Positions 7,806-17,072 of a stretch of 64,000 nt of DNA are shown piece after piece. The DNA is from SZUA-36 sp963753105 (GTDB lineage: Bacteria; Pseudomonadota; Gammaproteobacteria; Xanthomonadales; SZUA-36): the NCBI GenBank assembly GCA_963753105.1, contig CAVWBD010000001.1:434001-498000 (forward strand). The letters are read 5' to 3'. The notes below the pieces were generated by a model that ran no database searches, was not told the origin of the DNA, and saw only the letters and a list, made by a program, of their open reading frames with translations. Positions within the stretch are counted from its first letter, which is position 1. Every line of letters starts with the position of its first letter. The position numbers and the translations under genes are program-made.

Positions 7806-8675
7806 TTACGAATCAGAATCCAAGCACTCAACCTTACAAATATGAGAATTGCACTTGTAGTCACACGATGCAGGCGCATATTCGTCCCAATTCCCTGTCA
7901 CTTCAAACCCAAACATGTTTACCAATTCCTTCCACTTTTGGAAGTTGCTTTCTTTGGCTCCGGCTATTATCAACTCACCCGAGCTGTACCCCAAAGACTC
8001 ACGGGAATAGGGCATACGGTTTCCATCTGAATCCATCGGTGATTCCACAACGTACTCTATATCAACGGTTGTCTCTTCAAGTTTTTTGGGAAATACCATC
8101 TTGTACCTGGCCGTAGATCTGTCAGGAAACATGGTTTCAATCTCAATATTCTTTGACCGGGTGTAGTATTCACTCGCCGCAAATGCCATGAAAGAGGGTG
8201 AATCGGAAATGAGTTCATTTGGGAAATTGAGGAGTTCACCCTTTATCTCCAAGAGATAGGCTGCAACCAGCCATTGATTACGACCAGACCTGATCAGGTC
8301 CAATGCTGAAGCCACACCAATTTTGACTGGTATCTCGACCTGCGTGGAGTCATGGATTTGCTTGACCCTCAGCCAATCTTCAAAAGATTTCCTTACCACG
8401 TGATCAACTTCAACCGGTGATGCATCCTGGCTGGAGACTCCATCCACTACAGTGGACTTTACGTTGAACCTCCATAAAATTTCCGTTTCAAAATTTGCCA
8501 CATAGACGAAATCTTCTCTATTTGGGCGCACAGCCTGGCCAGCCCTCCAAGCCGCTTCGTCAAGCGTGCATTTTGAGCAACTTATTACTACATCGGAAGT
8601 ATCGCTGATGGCCAACCCCGCCCAAACCGTCAAGGCAGAGAAGCAAGCAATTGAGGCTAGTTTCTTGTTAACCAT
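7806..8675 (-). CDS. Secreted six-cysteine protein of unknown function (paralogue A)
   Basis: 289 aa. I do not recognise the family. The start at 8675 is supported by AAAGGTG 8 nt upstream and by a Sec signal peptide (KKLASIACFSALTVWAGLA). The mature protein has an N-terminal CxxC (VVISCSKC) and a C-terminal C-x3-C-x4-C-x3-C cluster (SCDYKCNSHICKVEC). It is paralogous to the next gene upstream, with the same DVV-x-C-x2-C opening, a matching IP-x5-GVASALDL block, a D-S-x-GN motif and a W-x2-L-V-x3-G-x-x block before the cysteine cluster. It likely acts in the periplasm or outside the cell, held by disulfides. It lies in an AT-rich island between IS91 remnants, a sign of horizontal acquisition. 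Confidence 0.7.
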   Translation of the reverse strand: MVNKKLASIACFSALTVWAGLAISDTSDVVISCSKCTLDEAAWRAGQAVRPNREDFVYVANFETEILWRFNVKSTVVDGVSSQDASPVEVDHVVRKSFEDWLRVKQIHDSTQVEIPVKIGVASALDLIRSGRNQWLVAAYLLEIKGELLNFPNELISDSPSFMAFAASEYYTRSKNIEIETMFPDRSTARYKMVFPKKLEETTVDIEYVVESPMDSDGNRMPYSRESLGYSSGELIIAGAKESNFQKWKELVNMFGFEVTGNWDEYAPASCDYKCNSHICKVECLDSDS

Positions 8676-8701
8676 ACTAAATTCACCTTTTTTCAATATG
8701 T

Positions 8702-8738
8702 TTAAAAATGAATGCCAGACATGTGTCTGGTATTCATT
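8702..8738 (-). terminator. Hairpin/terminator between the two secreted-protein genes
   Basis: Arms of 15 nt (8707-8721 and 8724-8738) pair with a single mismatch around a 2-nt loop. On the minus strand they are followed by a run of U. It lies just after the stop of paralogue B and just before the SD of paralogue A, so it may terminate B or attenuate transcription into A. Confidence 0.6.
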
Positions 8739-8745
8739 CGGGTTT

Positions 8746-9612
8746 CTAGGGCTGACTGCAGACGACACCGCACACTGCTGTCGCATAGTCGCAGGAACCA
8801 GTACACTTATATCCTGCTCCGCCACGGGAGTAAGTTGGAATAGAGTATCCCCAGCGTTCCACCAGGTCCTCCCAATTGTCTAAGTTCCCAAAACCTGCGC
8901 CATCCGCATTAAAGTCTGGATCATTGTCATCTGCTTCAGTTGAAGTCTCAGGGATCAAGTTTCCTTCTGAGTCTCTTGAAGTTCCAGGCTTAAAAAAACT
9001 AAACAGTTCTTTGTCCTCGGTGAAAGAAAATTGCAGCTCTACCATTGAACCGTCATCAAAATCTAAATCTATTTCAAACGGTGTGAATTCAAAAACAAAT
9101 ACCAGCTTGTCAGATAGATAATTAGCAACCGCTCCAGAATGTCCTAACACGTTATACATTGATACACCAAGAATATTTGCGTAGTTATCCTCCACATAAT
9201 CAAAAACCAATTGCCGAGTACTAGCCCGGTTAGGCCCCCAAAGATCATAAGCGGATCCAACCCCTGTTGACGCAGGTATATCAAATTCTACGACTGACAG
9301 GGGATTTGCTTTGGCTGACATCGTTTCATCGAATTCATCCTGTTCAGCAGTTTCTACCGCGATAGGAAGTACGGTGATAAGAGTCTCCCCCTGTTCGTAA
9401 ACTTTGGTAACACGATAACGTCCAAGCTCTTCTCCCTCCCAGTCCACAACATAAACCAACACCATCGTATCAGGAACGGTAGTGCCAGCAGCGGCAGAGC
9501 TTGCCTGGCTGGAGGTACAGCTTTGACACCCAACAACATCTGTTCCTACTGCTTGTGCAGTACTTGAAAAAACTAAAAGCACTATAATGAATGTAGCTCG
9601 AATACCTTTCAT
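8746..9612 (-). CDS. Secreted six-cysteine protein of unknown function (paralogue B)
   Basis: 288 aa, family not recognised. The start at 9612 has AGGAGA 9 nt upstream and opens a clear signal peptide (MKGIRATFIIVLLVFSSTAQA). The mature protein starts GTDVVGCQSC (CxxC) and ends in a C-x3-C-x6-C-x3-C cluster (YKCTGSCDYATAVCGVVC). The centre is acidic (DLDFDDGS; STEADDNDPDFNADG). It shares its overall plan with paralogue A 70 nt downstream, at low sequence identity. Both are more AT-rich than the rest of the window. A role in envelope interaction, toxicity or immunity cannot be told from sequence. Confidence 0.7.
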   Translation of the reverse strand: MKGIRATFIIVLLVFSSTAQAVGTDVVGCQSCTSSQASSAAAGTTVPDTMVLVYVVDWEGEELGRYRVTKVYEQGETLITVLPIAVETAEQDEFDETMSAKANPLSVVEFDIPASTGVGSAYDLWGPNRASTRQLVFDYVEDNYANILGVSMYNVLGHSGAVANYLSDKLVFVFEFTPFEIDLDFDDGSMVELQFSFTEDKELFSFFKPGTSRDSEGNLIPETSTEADDNDPDFNADGAGFGNLDNWEDLVERWGYSIPTYSRGGAGYKCTGSCDYATAVCGVVCSQP

Positions 9613-9879
9613 TTTAAAATTTCTCCTGACATCACTAATCATCGCAACAGACTCACGTTGGATACGTGGTATCAATACGGCCGAAACAAATCTATCTTTA
9701 TATTCGACCTGTTCTGAATCCAGCCTCCCGCAAATCTGGATGCTGTTTCACTACAGCGTCATTATTTATAGTGATGCCTATGAGGAATCCCTCTCACATT
9801 CAAAGTTGTTCTTCGGAAATCATCTGATTGGGCCGTGCGCAATAACTAGATTCTTTGTAGAAATTTCAAAAAAAATCCG

Positions 9880-9913
9880 TAAAAAAGGACTCACCAAAAG
9901 TTCGATGAGTCCT
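9880..9913 (-). terminator. Rho-independent terminator, minus strand
   Basis: AGGACTC (9886-9892) pairs with GAGTCCT (9907-9913). On the minus strand the stem is followed by a run of six U. It sits at the downstream edge of IS91 copy 2 and would stop leftward transcription from that element entering the secreted-protein genes. Confidence 0.6.
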
Positions 9914-10136
9914 GATTTAATTGACGGATAGGAAGTATAAAGCATAGATTTACCCTTCCCCAAAAGTACCGGACCCTATCTGTGGGCTGCGAAATGTTCA
10001 AAATGCAGCCCTCGACCGCGATTCTTCACCCATGGACCGACTGCTTAGGACGTGACTGGCTTACCAGGACATCTTAATCGCACCAAAACCACCCACGGGC
10101 TGAACACCGCCCTGGGAACCTTTTCTTTCCCCACCT

Positions 10137-11299
10137 TCACACCAATTCCAACACTCCAGGGATTCTGGGTGGACCGTGCGCTTCCACCTCCGTACCTTCC
10201 TTGCGAGCCTGCACGTGCTGCAGAATCTTCCGAATCAACTCCGGTTCCTCGATGCAGGCAATGACCCGTAGCTTGCCGCCGCATTTCGGGCATGACTCGA
10301 TGTCAATGGCAAACACCCTTTTCAGACGTTGCATCCAACTCAACAGCGCCGGTGGTTTGTCGGCATCCACCCGATGTTGCCTGTGGCGTGCGACGACCCT
10401 TGCCCGGTGTTTGAAATTTGGTGCAAATACCCCGTGGAAGCGTGTGAGGTTTAGTCGGGGTCTTGGTACCAGCGCCGCCAGGCGCACCAAAAAATCCAGC
10501 GGCTCCAGCACCACGTGGGTCGAGCCGTCCCTGAATGGCTGGCGGTAACGGTAGACCACCCGCCCACTGGTGTCCGTGGACAGGCGTTTGAGCGCAATCG
10601 GTGGGCGCGCAATGTAGCGGCACAGGCGTTCCAGCTTGCCCCGCTGCCAAGCCTCGCAGACCGTACCTGCATGCAGCGAAAACCCACCGATTGCAGCCAC
10701 CAGCCCAGTGCCCGCCGCCTCATCCGGCGGCGGCACACTGTACAGTGTCAGCGCCTGGCGCCCGGCATGGGGTCCAATGGCTATGCGGTAGTTGATCGAG
10801 GCTGCCCTAAGATGGTCCAGGGCAGAACCTGTCTCCAAATCCAGAAAGGGTTGCGCCTCGTGCGCTGCACCACTGCCAATACCTCGTTTAGCACCCGGGG
10901 TTGTGCCGCCAGCAAAAACCGCAGCGGAAAGGGAAATGTCAACACGAACTGCCTGACCGGCGCGACTGGGAATACTTGATCAACCAGGTGCGCGGCTGAC
11001 TCCACCATGCGCCGCGCACCGCAACTGGGACAAAACCCGCGCCGCTTACAACTGAACGCAACCAGGTGCTCGTGCCGGCAACCATCGCACTTCACGCGCA
11101 GGAAACCATGCTCCAACAGCCCGCACTTCAGATAGTCCTCGAATTCCTGGCGAACAAAGCCGGGTAATCCATCGCCAGTCTGTTCAATCGTTTGGATAAA
11201 TTGTGTGTAATGCTCAGAGACTATCGAGTGCAGGCTGGTTTGTTCAGGCCGATGCCGGCAATAGGTCGGTAAAACTGCTGGCGGGGTTGCTGCGTGCAC
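10137..11299 (-). pseudogene. IS91-family transposase with internal deletion and frameshift
   Basis: The N-terminal part (11299 to about 10850) shows the zinc-binding segment of IS91 transposases, VKCDGCRHEH then FSCKRRGFCPSCGARRM, followed by VLTFPFPLRFLLAAQPRVLN. At about 10850 the reading frame changes and continues from a QPFLDLETGSALDHL segment to the normal C-terminus. The stretch in between, which holds the HUH (H-x-H) catalytic motif in the family, is deleted. The element is therefore inactive. Confidence 0.8.
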
Positions 11300-11303
11300 T
11301 GGG

Positions 11304-11331
11304 CATGACTGGTGTAACTGTACCAGTCATG
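11304..11331. repeat. 10-bp-stem inverted repeat upstream of the IS91 copy 2 transposase
   Basis: CATGACTGGT, 8-nt loop, ACCAGTCATG: a perfect inverted repeat 5 nt before the transposase start on the minus strand. It could be part of the terIS end or a regulator of tnp expression. Confidence 0.5.
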
Positions 11332-11540
11332 GTTGAACAAGAACGGTCCTTTTGGCTGCGGCAAATCGTCGTCTGGTTTTGTCAGTGTTTTGCGCGCAAT
11401 TTCATGTTTGCATTCTCCATTCGCGAGAATCCAGAATGGGGTCGGGCCAAACCATGTTACTGAAATATCGATCTGAACATGGTCCGCGCCGATGTCGTTG
11501 AGCACCCTGCCCAGTGGAAAGATTCACGGTCGGTGGGCAT

Positions 11541-11759
11541 TTAACCGCCACCAGAGTCTTTTTCGATTTGTTCTTCCATCTGTTTCTGGCGCTCGGCAGT
11601 CGCATCCAGGTAGGACTCTTCAAAACCTTCGGCTTTACGCAGGGCTTTGACGGGTCCACCGATGAAGCTTTCTTCCGCCGTGGGCGGTGGTTTTTCCTCG
11701 ATCCCGCGGATAAACCACAGCACCGCCAGTATCACGATGAATATCAACAACCAGCGCAT
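11541..11759 (-). CDS. Small membrane-anchored protein
   Basis: 72 aa. An N-terminal transmembrane helix (MRWLLIFIVILAVLWFI) is followed by a charged cytoplasmic or periplasmic tail that looks alpha-helical or coiled-coil (LDATAERQKQMEEQIEKD). The ATG has GGAGG 6 nt upstream, a strong SD. It is the last gene of the leftward cph-tdk run, 38 nt after tdk. No family recognised. Confidence 0.65.
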   Translation of the reverse strand: MRWLLIFIVILAVLWFIRGIEEKPPPTAEESFIGGPVKALRKAEGFEESYLDATAERQKQMEEQIEKDSGGG

Positions 11760-11797
11760 GTATTACCTCCCGAAGCCAACTGACGGCCCAGATTCAC

Positions 11798-12466
11798 TTA
11801 CAGCAACTTGTCATCCTGCGTTTGACCCAGTGGGCCATCTTCACCGGCGGTTTCACTCTTGACCGGCTCGATGAACTTGATCCGCCGGCCTCCGATAAAT
11901 ACGTTTTTGAACTCTGCCCGGCTGACCGAGACGTAGCGCTCATTGCCACCGATCTCGACCTGGGCGCCTTCTTTCAAGGCATAACCTTCATCGTCGATCC
12001 GTACCACCATATTGGCCTTGCGCCCGGTATGGCAGATGGTCTTGATCTCGTTCAGCTCATCGGCCCAGGCCAGCAGATACTGGCTGCCCTCGAACAACTC
12101 ACCACGAAAATCGGTACGCAAACCAAAACACAACACCGGTATATCCAGGCGATCCACGATTTCGCTCAATTGGTAAACCTGGTCACGGGTCAAAAACTGC
12201 GACTCGTCTACCAGCACACAATGGATGTTGATCTCTTCCAGTTTGGCCCGGGTGGCCTCAAACAAGTCATCCTCGGCCTTGAAGATCGTGGCCCTGGCTT
12301 TAAGACCGATGCGGGACTTGATCCAGCCCACGCCATAACGGTCATCCAGTTTCGGGGTGAATAGCAATGGGGTCAGGCCACGTTCGCGATAGTTGTGCGC
12401 AGATTGCAGCAAAATCGTGGTTTTGCCTGCATTCATGGAAGAGTAGTTAAAGAACAGTTTTGCCAT
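11798..12466 (-). CDS. tdk: Thymidine kinase (type II, TK1-like)
   Basis: 222 aa. It phosphorylates thymidine to dTMP in the salvage pathway. It begins MAKLFFNYSSMNAGKTTILL, with the P-loop MNAGKT, the Walker-B-like VLVDESQFL (about residue 84), the GLRTDFRGELF segment and GGNERYVSV. In E. coli Tdk the lasso domain binds zinc with CxxC and CxxH. Here those positions read CHTG and SRAE, so three of the four ligands are replaced. It starts 7 nt after the Mur-ligase gene and is probably co-transcribed with the cyanophycin genes. Confidence 0.95.
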   Translation of the reverse strand: MAKLFFNYSSMNAGKTTILLQSAHNYRERGLTPLLFTPKLDDRYGVGWIKSRIGLKARATIFKAEDDLFEATRAKLEEINIHCVLVDESQFLTRDQVYQLSEIVDRLDIPVLCFGLRTDFRGELFEGSQYLLAWADELNEIKTICHTGRKANMVVRIDDEGYALKEGAQVEIGGNERYVSVSRAEFKNVFIGGRRIKFIEPVKSETAGEDGPLGQTQDDKLL

Positions 12467-12473
12467 CAGGGTT

Positions 12474-14186
12474 TCAGTTTACAGGGCTTTGCCTGCCAGT
12501 CACAAATTCGCGAACAAGCGCCAGCACCTCATCACGTTGGGTAAGGGCGAGCAGCACCAGGCAATCGCCGGGCTGCGCCTCCGCCAATGCCTTTTTGACA
12601 CCCTCCACCGGACTTGTAAGCAGGGTAACCGCTTCCCTCGGCACACCTTCGTCTATTGCAAACCCGGCGATCAATTCCGGCACTTCCCCAGCCTGGCGGC
12701 CGCGCTCATATCCCGGTAGTTCACATATCAACAAAGGATCGGGGTTCAAACCAACGGCGGCTGCAATAAAATCACCAATATCCCTATCGGCACGATCGCC
12801 CGCCTGACCTATCAACACGATGTGTCGCTGCGCCTGAAAAGCCTTGATGGTCTCCCTGACAGCCTTGATACCATGCTCATTGTGGGCGAAATCGAGGAAA
12901 ATCCGGATGCCGTTCTTTTCAAACAGATTGCCGCGCCCGGGGTTTTCATCGGCATCGCCGCTGAAGCTCACGAGACCCGCGGCCAGGGCCTCGTCGGGAG
13001 CCCCCAGTACATGGCATAAGGCCATGGCGCCCAGGGCATTGCTGATGTTGTATCGCGCTATACCGCCGAAGGTGACCGGAATTTTGGCAGCTTCAACAAT
13101 ATTCCCTATACCGCCATTCGCCGCCAGTACGAGCCAACCGTCAGCGAGGTAGGCGGCCTCACCCTGTTTTTCCAGGTGCGCTTTTAATACCGGGTTGTCC
13201 CGGTCCAGTCCGAACCAGATGATCCTGTTGGAAAGTGTCGCGGCCATGCGGACACTTTCGGTGTCATCGACATTCAGGACCAGTGGTGCATTTTCACCAA
13301 GCGCACGGCGCACAATAAACTTGGCCTCGGCCATGTCCACGACCGAGTTGATGCCGTATTCGCCCAGGTGGTCGGCCGCGATATTGGTAATCATTGCACC
13401 ATCGGCACGTTCCACGCCAATACCACGCCGCAGCAAGCCACCACGTGCGACTTCCAGTACCACCGCTTCGGACTTTGGGTGCCGCAGCAGTGTGCGGGCA
13501 CCACCGGGACCTGAATAATCGCCTCGGTCGAGTATTTCTTCACCGACACGTATGTAATCCGTGGAGGTGATGCCAGCCCGCAGCCCGGCCGCAGCCAGTA
13601 TGGATGCCGCCAACCGGACGGTGGTCGATTTGCCATTGGTGCCGGTCACGATACCCAGTGGAATTGAACCCACTTGCTGCCAGTTGACGGTCTCAGGCGC
13701 AGGAACAGACGCCGCCGGCCAGACAACGGCTGATTTTCCAAAACCAACGGAGACTTCGTCATCATCCCAGAGAAAGGGTACACGGTGGTCTTGCGCAGCA
13801 TGTTGCATTGCCAGCAACGCCTGGTTCTGTTCCTCAGCCATTTGCGCGGTCAGTGCGGTTATTGATTCATCGAAGCCTGGTAACGGTTCACCGGCGAGTC
13901 GCGAGGCGGCCCTGTTCAAGGCAACTTCATTGAGTTCACAGGCCGTGTATAAAACATCGATGGGTGCATTGATGACCAGGCTGACGCCACCTTCAAAAGC
14001 CCGTGAATAAATAAGGTCGGGACACCAACCCATGGGCTCCATCAGTTGGCTGACTTCGTCACACCAGGCAGAAATCAACAGCTCTGGCGGAATACCCTCG
14101 ACAGCAACATCCAGCACGGCGCCCGGTTTATCCCAAAATAGGTTGGGACCGGTAAGCCGGCGGCTGTCCAGTAACCGGATACTCAT
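12474..14186 (-). CDS. Mur ligase family protein linked to cyanophycin synthetase
   Basis: 570 aa. From about residue 175 it carries a complete Mur-ligase ATP-binding core: GIVTGTNGKSTTVRL, then VLEVARGGLLRRGIG, NIAADHLGEYGI, FLDFAHNEHGIKAV and a C-terminal LIGQAGDRADRDI. These are the same motifs as in the C-terminal half of CphA next door. The first ~170 residues (MSIRLLDSRRLTGPN...) are not a Mur domain I recognise, and there is no ATP-grasp domain, so it is neither a standard CphA nor a CphA2. It starts 9 nt after cphA. A role in making, priming or trimming cyanophycin, or in ligating a related peptide, is inference from context. Confidence 0.8.
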   Translation of the reverse strand: MSIRLLDSRRLTGPNLFWDKPGAVLDVAVEGIPPELLISAWCDEVSQLMEPMGWCPDLIYSRAFEGGVSLVINAPIDVLYTACELNEVALNRAASRLAGEPLPGFDESITALTAQMAEEQNQALLAMQHAAQDHRVPFLWDDDEVSVGFGKSAVVWPAASVPAPETVNWQQVGSIPLGIVTGTNGKSTTVRLAASILAAAGLRAGITSTDYIRVGEEILDRGDYSGPGGARTLLRHPKSEAVVLEVARGGLLRRGIGVERADGAMITNIAADHLGEYGINSVVDMAEAKFIVRRALGENAPLVLNVDDTESVRMAATLSNRIIWFGLDRDNPVLKAHLEKQGEAAYLADGWLVLAANGGIGNIVEAAKIPVTFGGIARYNISNALGAMALCHVLGAPDEALAAGLVSFSGDADENPGRGNLFEKNGIRIFLDFAHNEHGIKAVRETIKAFQAQRHIVLIGQAGDRADRDIGDFIAAAVGLNPDPLLICELPGYERGRQAGEVPELIAGFAIDEGVPREAVTLLTSPVEGVKKALAEAQPGDCLVLLALTQRDEVLALVREFVTGRQSPVN

Positions 14187-14195
14187 ACTGGAAAC

Positions 14196-17003
14196 TCAGT
14201 CGCTCTCTTCTTCTTCCCGGGCCAAACGTACACCGCGCCCGTCCCTGACCAGGCGGGCACCGGGATCGAGTGAGAATGCTTCCGGGTCTTCCTCGACAAA
14301 GCTATGAACCGGCCTCAATTCATCGGATGCGCTGCTGGTTGCGCTGTCACTCTCGTAATGAATCACCTGGTTCCAGCTGCGGCGCACGTCGTCGACAAAT
14401 AACATGACCAGGTCGCCTTCCTGGGCCAGTTCGAGTGCCCTCGCGACGGCCGGTTCTTCATCCTGCACAATCTCGATCGCACCGTCTTCAATTCCATTGG
14501 CCAGCAACTGGCCACGCAACATTTCCGGTACTTCGGAATCACCGCGTCCACGACGGCGGTCATCAGCCCGGCAAATGTAATGATCAAAATGGCCGCTGGT
14601 TTCATCGGCGATAGCCCGGATATCTTCATCCCGGCGATCCCCGGGGGCCGCCAATACGCAGATCCGGCGCCCGGTCATTTCAAGCCGGTCGACCAACTGG
14701 CAGATGCTGTGAATGGCGGCAGCATTGTGACCATAATCCAGGATGACCCGGAACGGGTGCTCATCGAATACATTCATCCGTCCCGGAGCCTGGAAGATGG
14801 TGGAGTTGAACGAACGCAGACCGTGGCGGATATCGTCCAGGGATTTGTCCATGGAATATGCCAGGGCCGCAGCAAACATCGCGTTTTGCACGTTATGCGT
14901 GGCCTTGCCGTCCATGGTGGCCGGTATCTGGTGGGTCCAGACCAGCTGGGAATGGGTGCCATTGTCATACAGTGTGATCATATCCCCGTTGAAGCCCTGC
15001 TCCAGCACCATCGCCCGGCCACCGGCACGAATGTGTTCTTTGACCAGTGTGTGAGCCGGGTTCATGGTGACGTAACAGACGTGTTGGGCCTGGGTGTAAT
15101 CCGCCATTTTCAGGCATAGCTCATCATCGGCATTCAGGACCGCCGTATTTCGGGCCACTTCGATTACGATGCGTTTGAGTTCTGCCAGCTGCTCGAGTGT
15201 ATCAATGCCCTTTAGCCCAAGATGATCCGAGGCGACATTCAAACAGGCCGAGACGTCACAACGCCGGTAACCTAGACCTGCACGCAGCAAACCACCACGG
15301 GCTGTTTCCAATACGGCGATGTCCACGGTCGGATCACGCAGGACGATGTGGGCCGATGTCGGCCCCGTCATGTCACCCTTGACGGTCAGTCGCCCATCGA
15401 TATAAACACCATCCGTGGACGTCATACCAACCGTATGGCCGGCTGTCTTCAAAATGTGGGCCAGCATACGCGAAGTCGTTGTTTTGCCGTTGGTGCCGGT
15501 AATACTGGCCACCGGAATGCGGGTTGGCGTCCCGGGCGGGAACAGCATGTCCATGACCTTGCCGGCCACGTCTCGCGGTTCACCTTCTGATGGCGCCACG
15601 TGCATCCGGAAACCGGGCGCCGCATTAACCTCGACAATGGCACCGCCAACGTCCTTGTAAGACTCGGTAATGTCCGAAGTCAGAAAATCCACGCCACCCA
15701 CGTCCAGACCCACGGCCCGAATGGCGCGCACGGCCATTTCACGGTTGTCGGGGTGAATAACATCGGTCAGATCGATGGCGGTACCACCGGTAGACAGGTT
15801 GGCGGTCTTACGCAAATAGAAAATCTCACCTTCCGGCAATACCGTATCGGGATCAAAACCGGCTGATTCCAGTACTTCCAGGGCAGGACGGTCAAGTTCA
15901 AGCCGGGTCAATACTTTCTCATGGCCAATACCGCGTCGCGGGTCCTCGTTAACCTGGCCCACCAATTCTGAAACCGTGCTTTTTCCATCACCCACAACAT
16001 GACCGGGGACACGTTTGGCAACAGCTACGAACTCGTTGTTGACCACCAGTATCCGGTGGTCGAAGCCCTCGACATAACTTTCCACCAGTACAGCCTTGCT
16101 GGTGCCGTGTTCGCGGGCAAATGCAAACGCGCTTGCAACCTGCTCATCGGTGGTCAGGTTGATTGAAACACCACGGCCGTGGTTGGCATTGAGTGGTTTG
16201 ACGACCACCGGGAAACCAATGCTGTGTGCCGCGTGTACTGCAGCGCGTTCGCTGTAAATCATCTGTTGTGACGGTACCGGTAAACCGAGGTCGCGCAACA
16301 GGTTGTGGGTATCTTCCTTGTCACAGGAAATCTCCACGGCTATGTGCGGCGTTTTACTGGTAATGGTTGCCTGTATGCGTTGCTGGTAGACGCCGTGGCC
16401 GAACTGCACCAGTGAATACTTGTTGAGCCTGAGGTAGGGAATTTCCCTTTCCTCGGCTGCATTGACCAGTGATGCGGTACTGGGGCCGAGTTCCTTGCGC
16501 TGGGCGAATACTATGAAGTCTTCCCGCTCCTGCTTAAAATCAAAACCGGTTTCGATTTCACCTGAGAATTCCTGCCGCAGATTTGCGGGTAACAGGCTGA
16601 GCAAAAGCTGGCGTGCAATACGCGCGGCCTCCAGGCCCACGTCGCGTTGCTTGTACTGAAACACCATGTTGTACTCACCAACCGGCCCGGCGCTGCGCGT
16701 GCGGCCAAAGGAAACATGTGACCCTGCCTCGTTTTGTAACTCAAGCGCGGCATGCTCCCAGATATGCGCCATCCAGGTGCCTTCATCTTCGCGCATACGG
16801 CGTATGAAACCACCCGCTTCCCCATAAGAACAACCGTGGTTCTGCAAACCCGGTAAGGCTTCTATCAGTTTGTCGATAAAGGCATTGCCCAGCCGCGCCG
16901 AGGGCCATTCTTCCAGAATACCCAGTTCCACCTGGTGACGGATAACCGGGAAATGCGCATACAGGCTCGGGCCAACATAAATATTTGTGGAGAGAATTTT
17001 CAT
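14196..17003 (-). CDS. cphA: Cyanophycin synthetase
   Basis: 935 aa. Polymerises aspartate and arginine into cyanophycin (multi-L-arginyl-poly-L-aspartate), using ATP at two sites. The N-terminal domain has MREDEGTWMAHIWEHAALEL. The ATP-grasp domain contains NHGRGVSINL (about residue 275), which would add Asp to the backbone. The Mur-ligase domain starts at SITGTNGKTTTSRML (about residue 500), then VLETARGGLLRAGLG and NVASDHLGLKGI, and would add Arg to the side chain. Its length is close to CphA1 enzymes (about 870-900 aa), with an acidic C-terminal tail (REEEESD). I used ATG 17003, preceded by AAGG; the frame is open to TTG 17009. It follows cphB by 69 nt. Confidence 0.96.
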   Translation of the reverse strand: MKILSTNIYVGPSLYAHFPVIRHQVELGILEEWPSARLGNAFIDKLIEALPGLQNHGCSYGEAGGFIRRMREDEGTWMAHIWEHAALELQNEAGSHVSFGRTRSAGPVGEYNMVFQYKQRDVGLEAARIARQLLLSLLPANLRQEFSGEIETGFDFKQEREDFIVFAQRKELGPSTASLVNAAEEREIPYLRLNKYSLVQFGHGVYQQRIQATITSKTPHIAVEISCDKEDTHNLLRDLGLPVPSQQMIYSERAAVHAAHSIGFPVVVKPLNANHGRGVSINLTTDEQVASAFAFAREHGTSKAVLVESYVEGFDHRILVVNNEFVAVAKRVPGHVVGDGKSTVSELVGQVNEDPRRGIGHEKVLTRLELDRPALEVLESAGFDPDTVLPEGEIFYLRKTANLSTGGTAIDLTDVIHPDNREMAVRAIRAVGLDVGGVDFLTSDITESYKDVGGAIVEVNAAPGFRMHVAPSEGEPRDVAGKVMDMLFPPGTPTRIPVASITGTNGKTTTSRMLAHILKTAGHTVGMTSTDGVYIDGRLTVKGDMTGPTSAHIVLRDPTVDIAVLETARGGLLRAGLGYRRCDVSACLNVASDHLGLKGIDTLEQLAELKRIVIEVARNTAVLNADDELCLKMADYTQAQHVCYVTMNPAHTLVKEHIRAGGRAMVLEQGFNGDMITLYDNGTHSQLVWTHQIPATMDGKATHNVQNAMFAAALAYSMDKSLDDIRHGLRSFNSTIFQAPGRMNVFDEHPFRVILDYGHNAAAIHSICQLVDRLEMTGRRICVLAAPGDRRDEDIRAIADETSGHFDHYICRADDRRRGRGDSEVPEMLRGQLLANGIEDGAIEIVQDEEPAVARALELAQEGDLVMLFVDDVRRSWNQVIHYESDSATSSASDELRPVHSFVEEDPEAFSLDPGARLVRDGRGVRLAREEEESD

Positions 17004-17072
17004 GGACAAACCTTGATCAATTTTTCAACAAAATAACATATGTGCTGCGGGTGCGGGCCGCTCGAGGGCCCT

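Larger units (their letters stand above)
9923..11331 (-). mobile_element. Decayed IS91-family insertion sequence, copy 2
   Basis: It begins (oriIS side) with GACGGATAGGAAGTATAAAG, shared with copy 1 at 6507, and carries a nearly full-length but internally deleted and frameshifted transposase. The tnp-distal end is uncertain; I stop at a 10-bp-stem hairpin (11304-11331). Between there and 11540 I see no convincing gene. An open frame at 11221-11505 overlaps the transposase start and resembles nothing known to me. Confidence 0.7.

Noticed and set aside
11221..11505. 94-codon minus-strand frame beside IS91 copy 2
   Set aside because: It overlaps the transposase start in another frame, has no clear SD, and resembles no family known to me.
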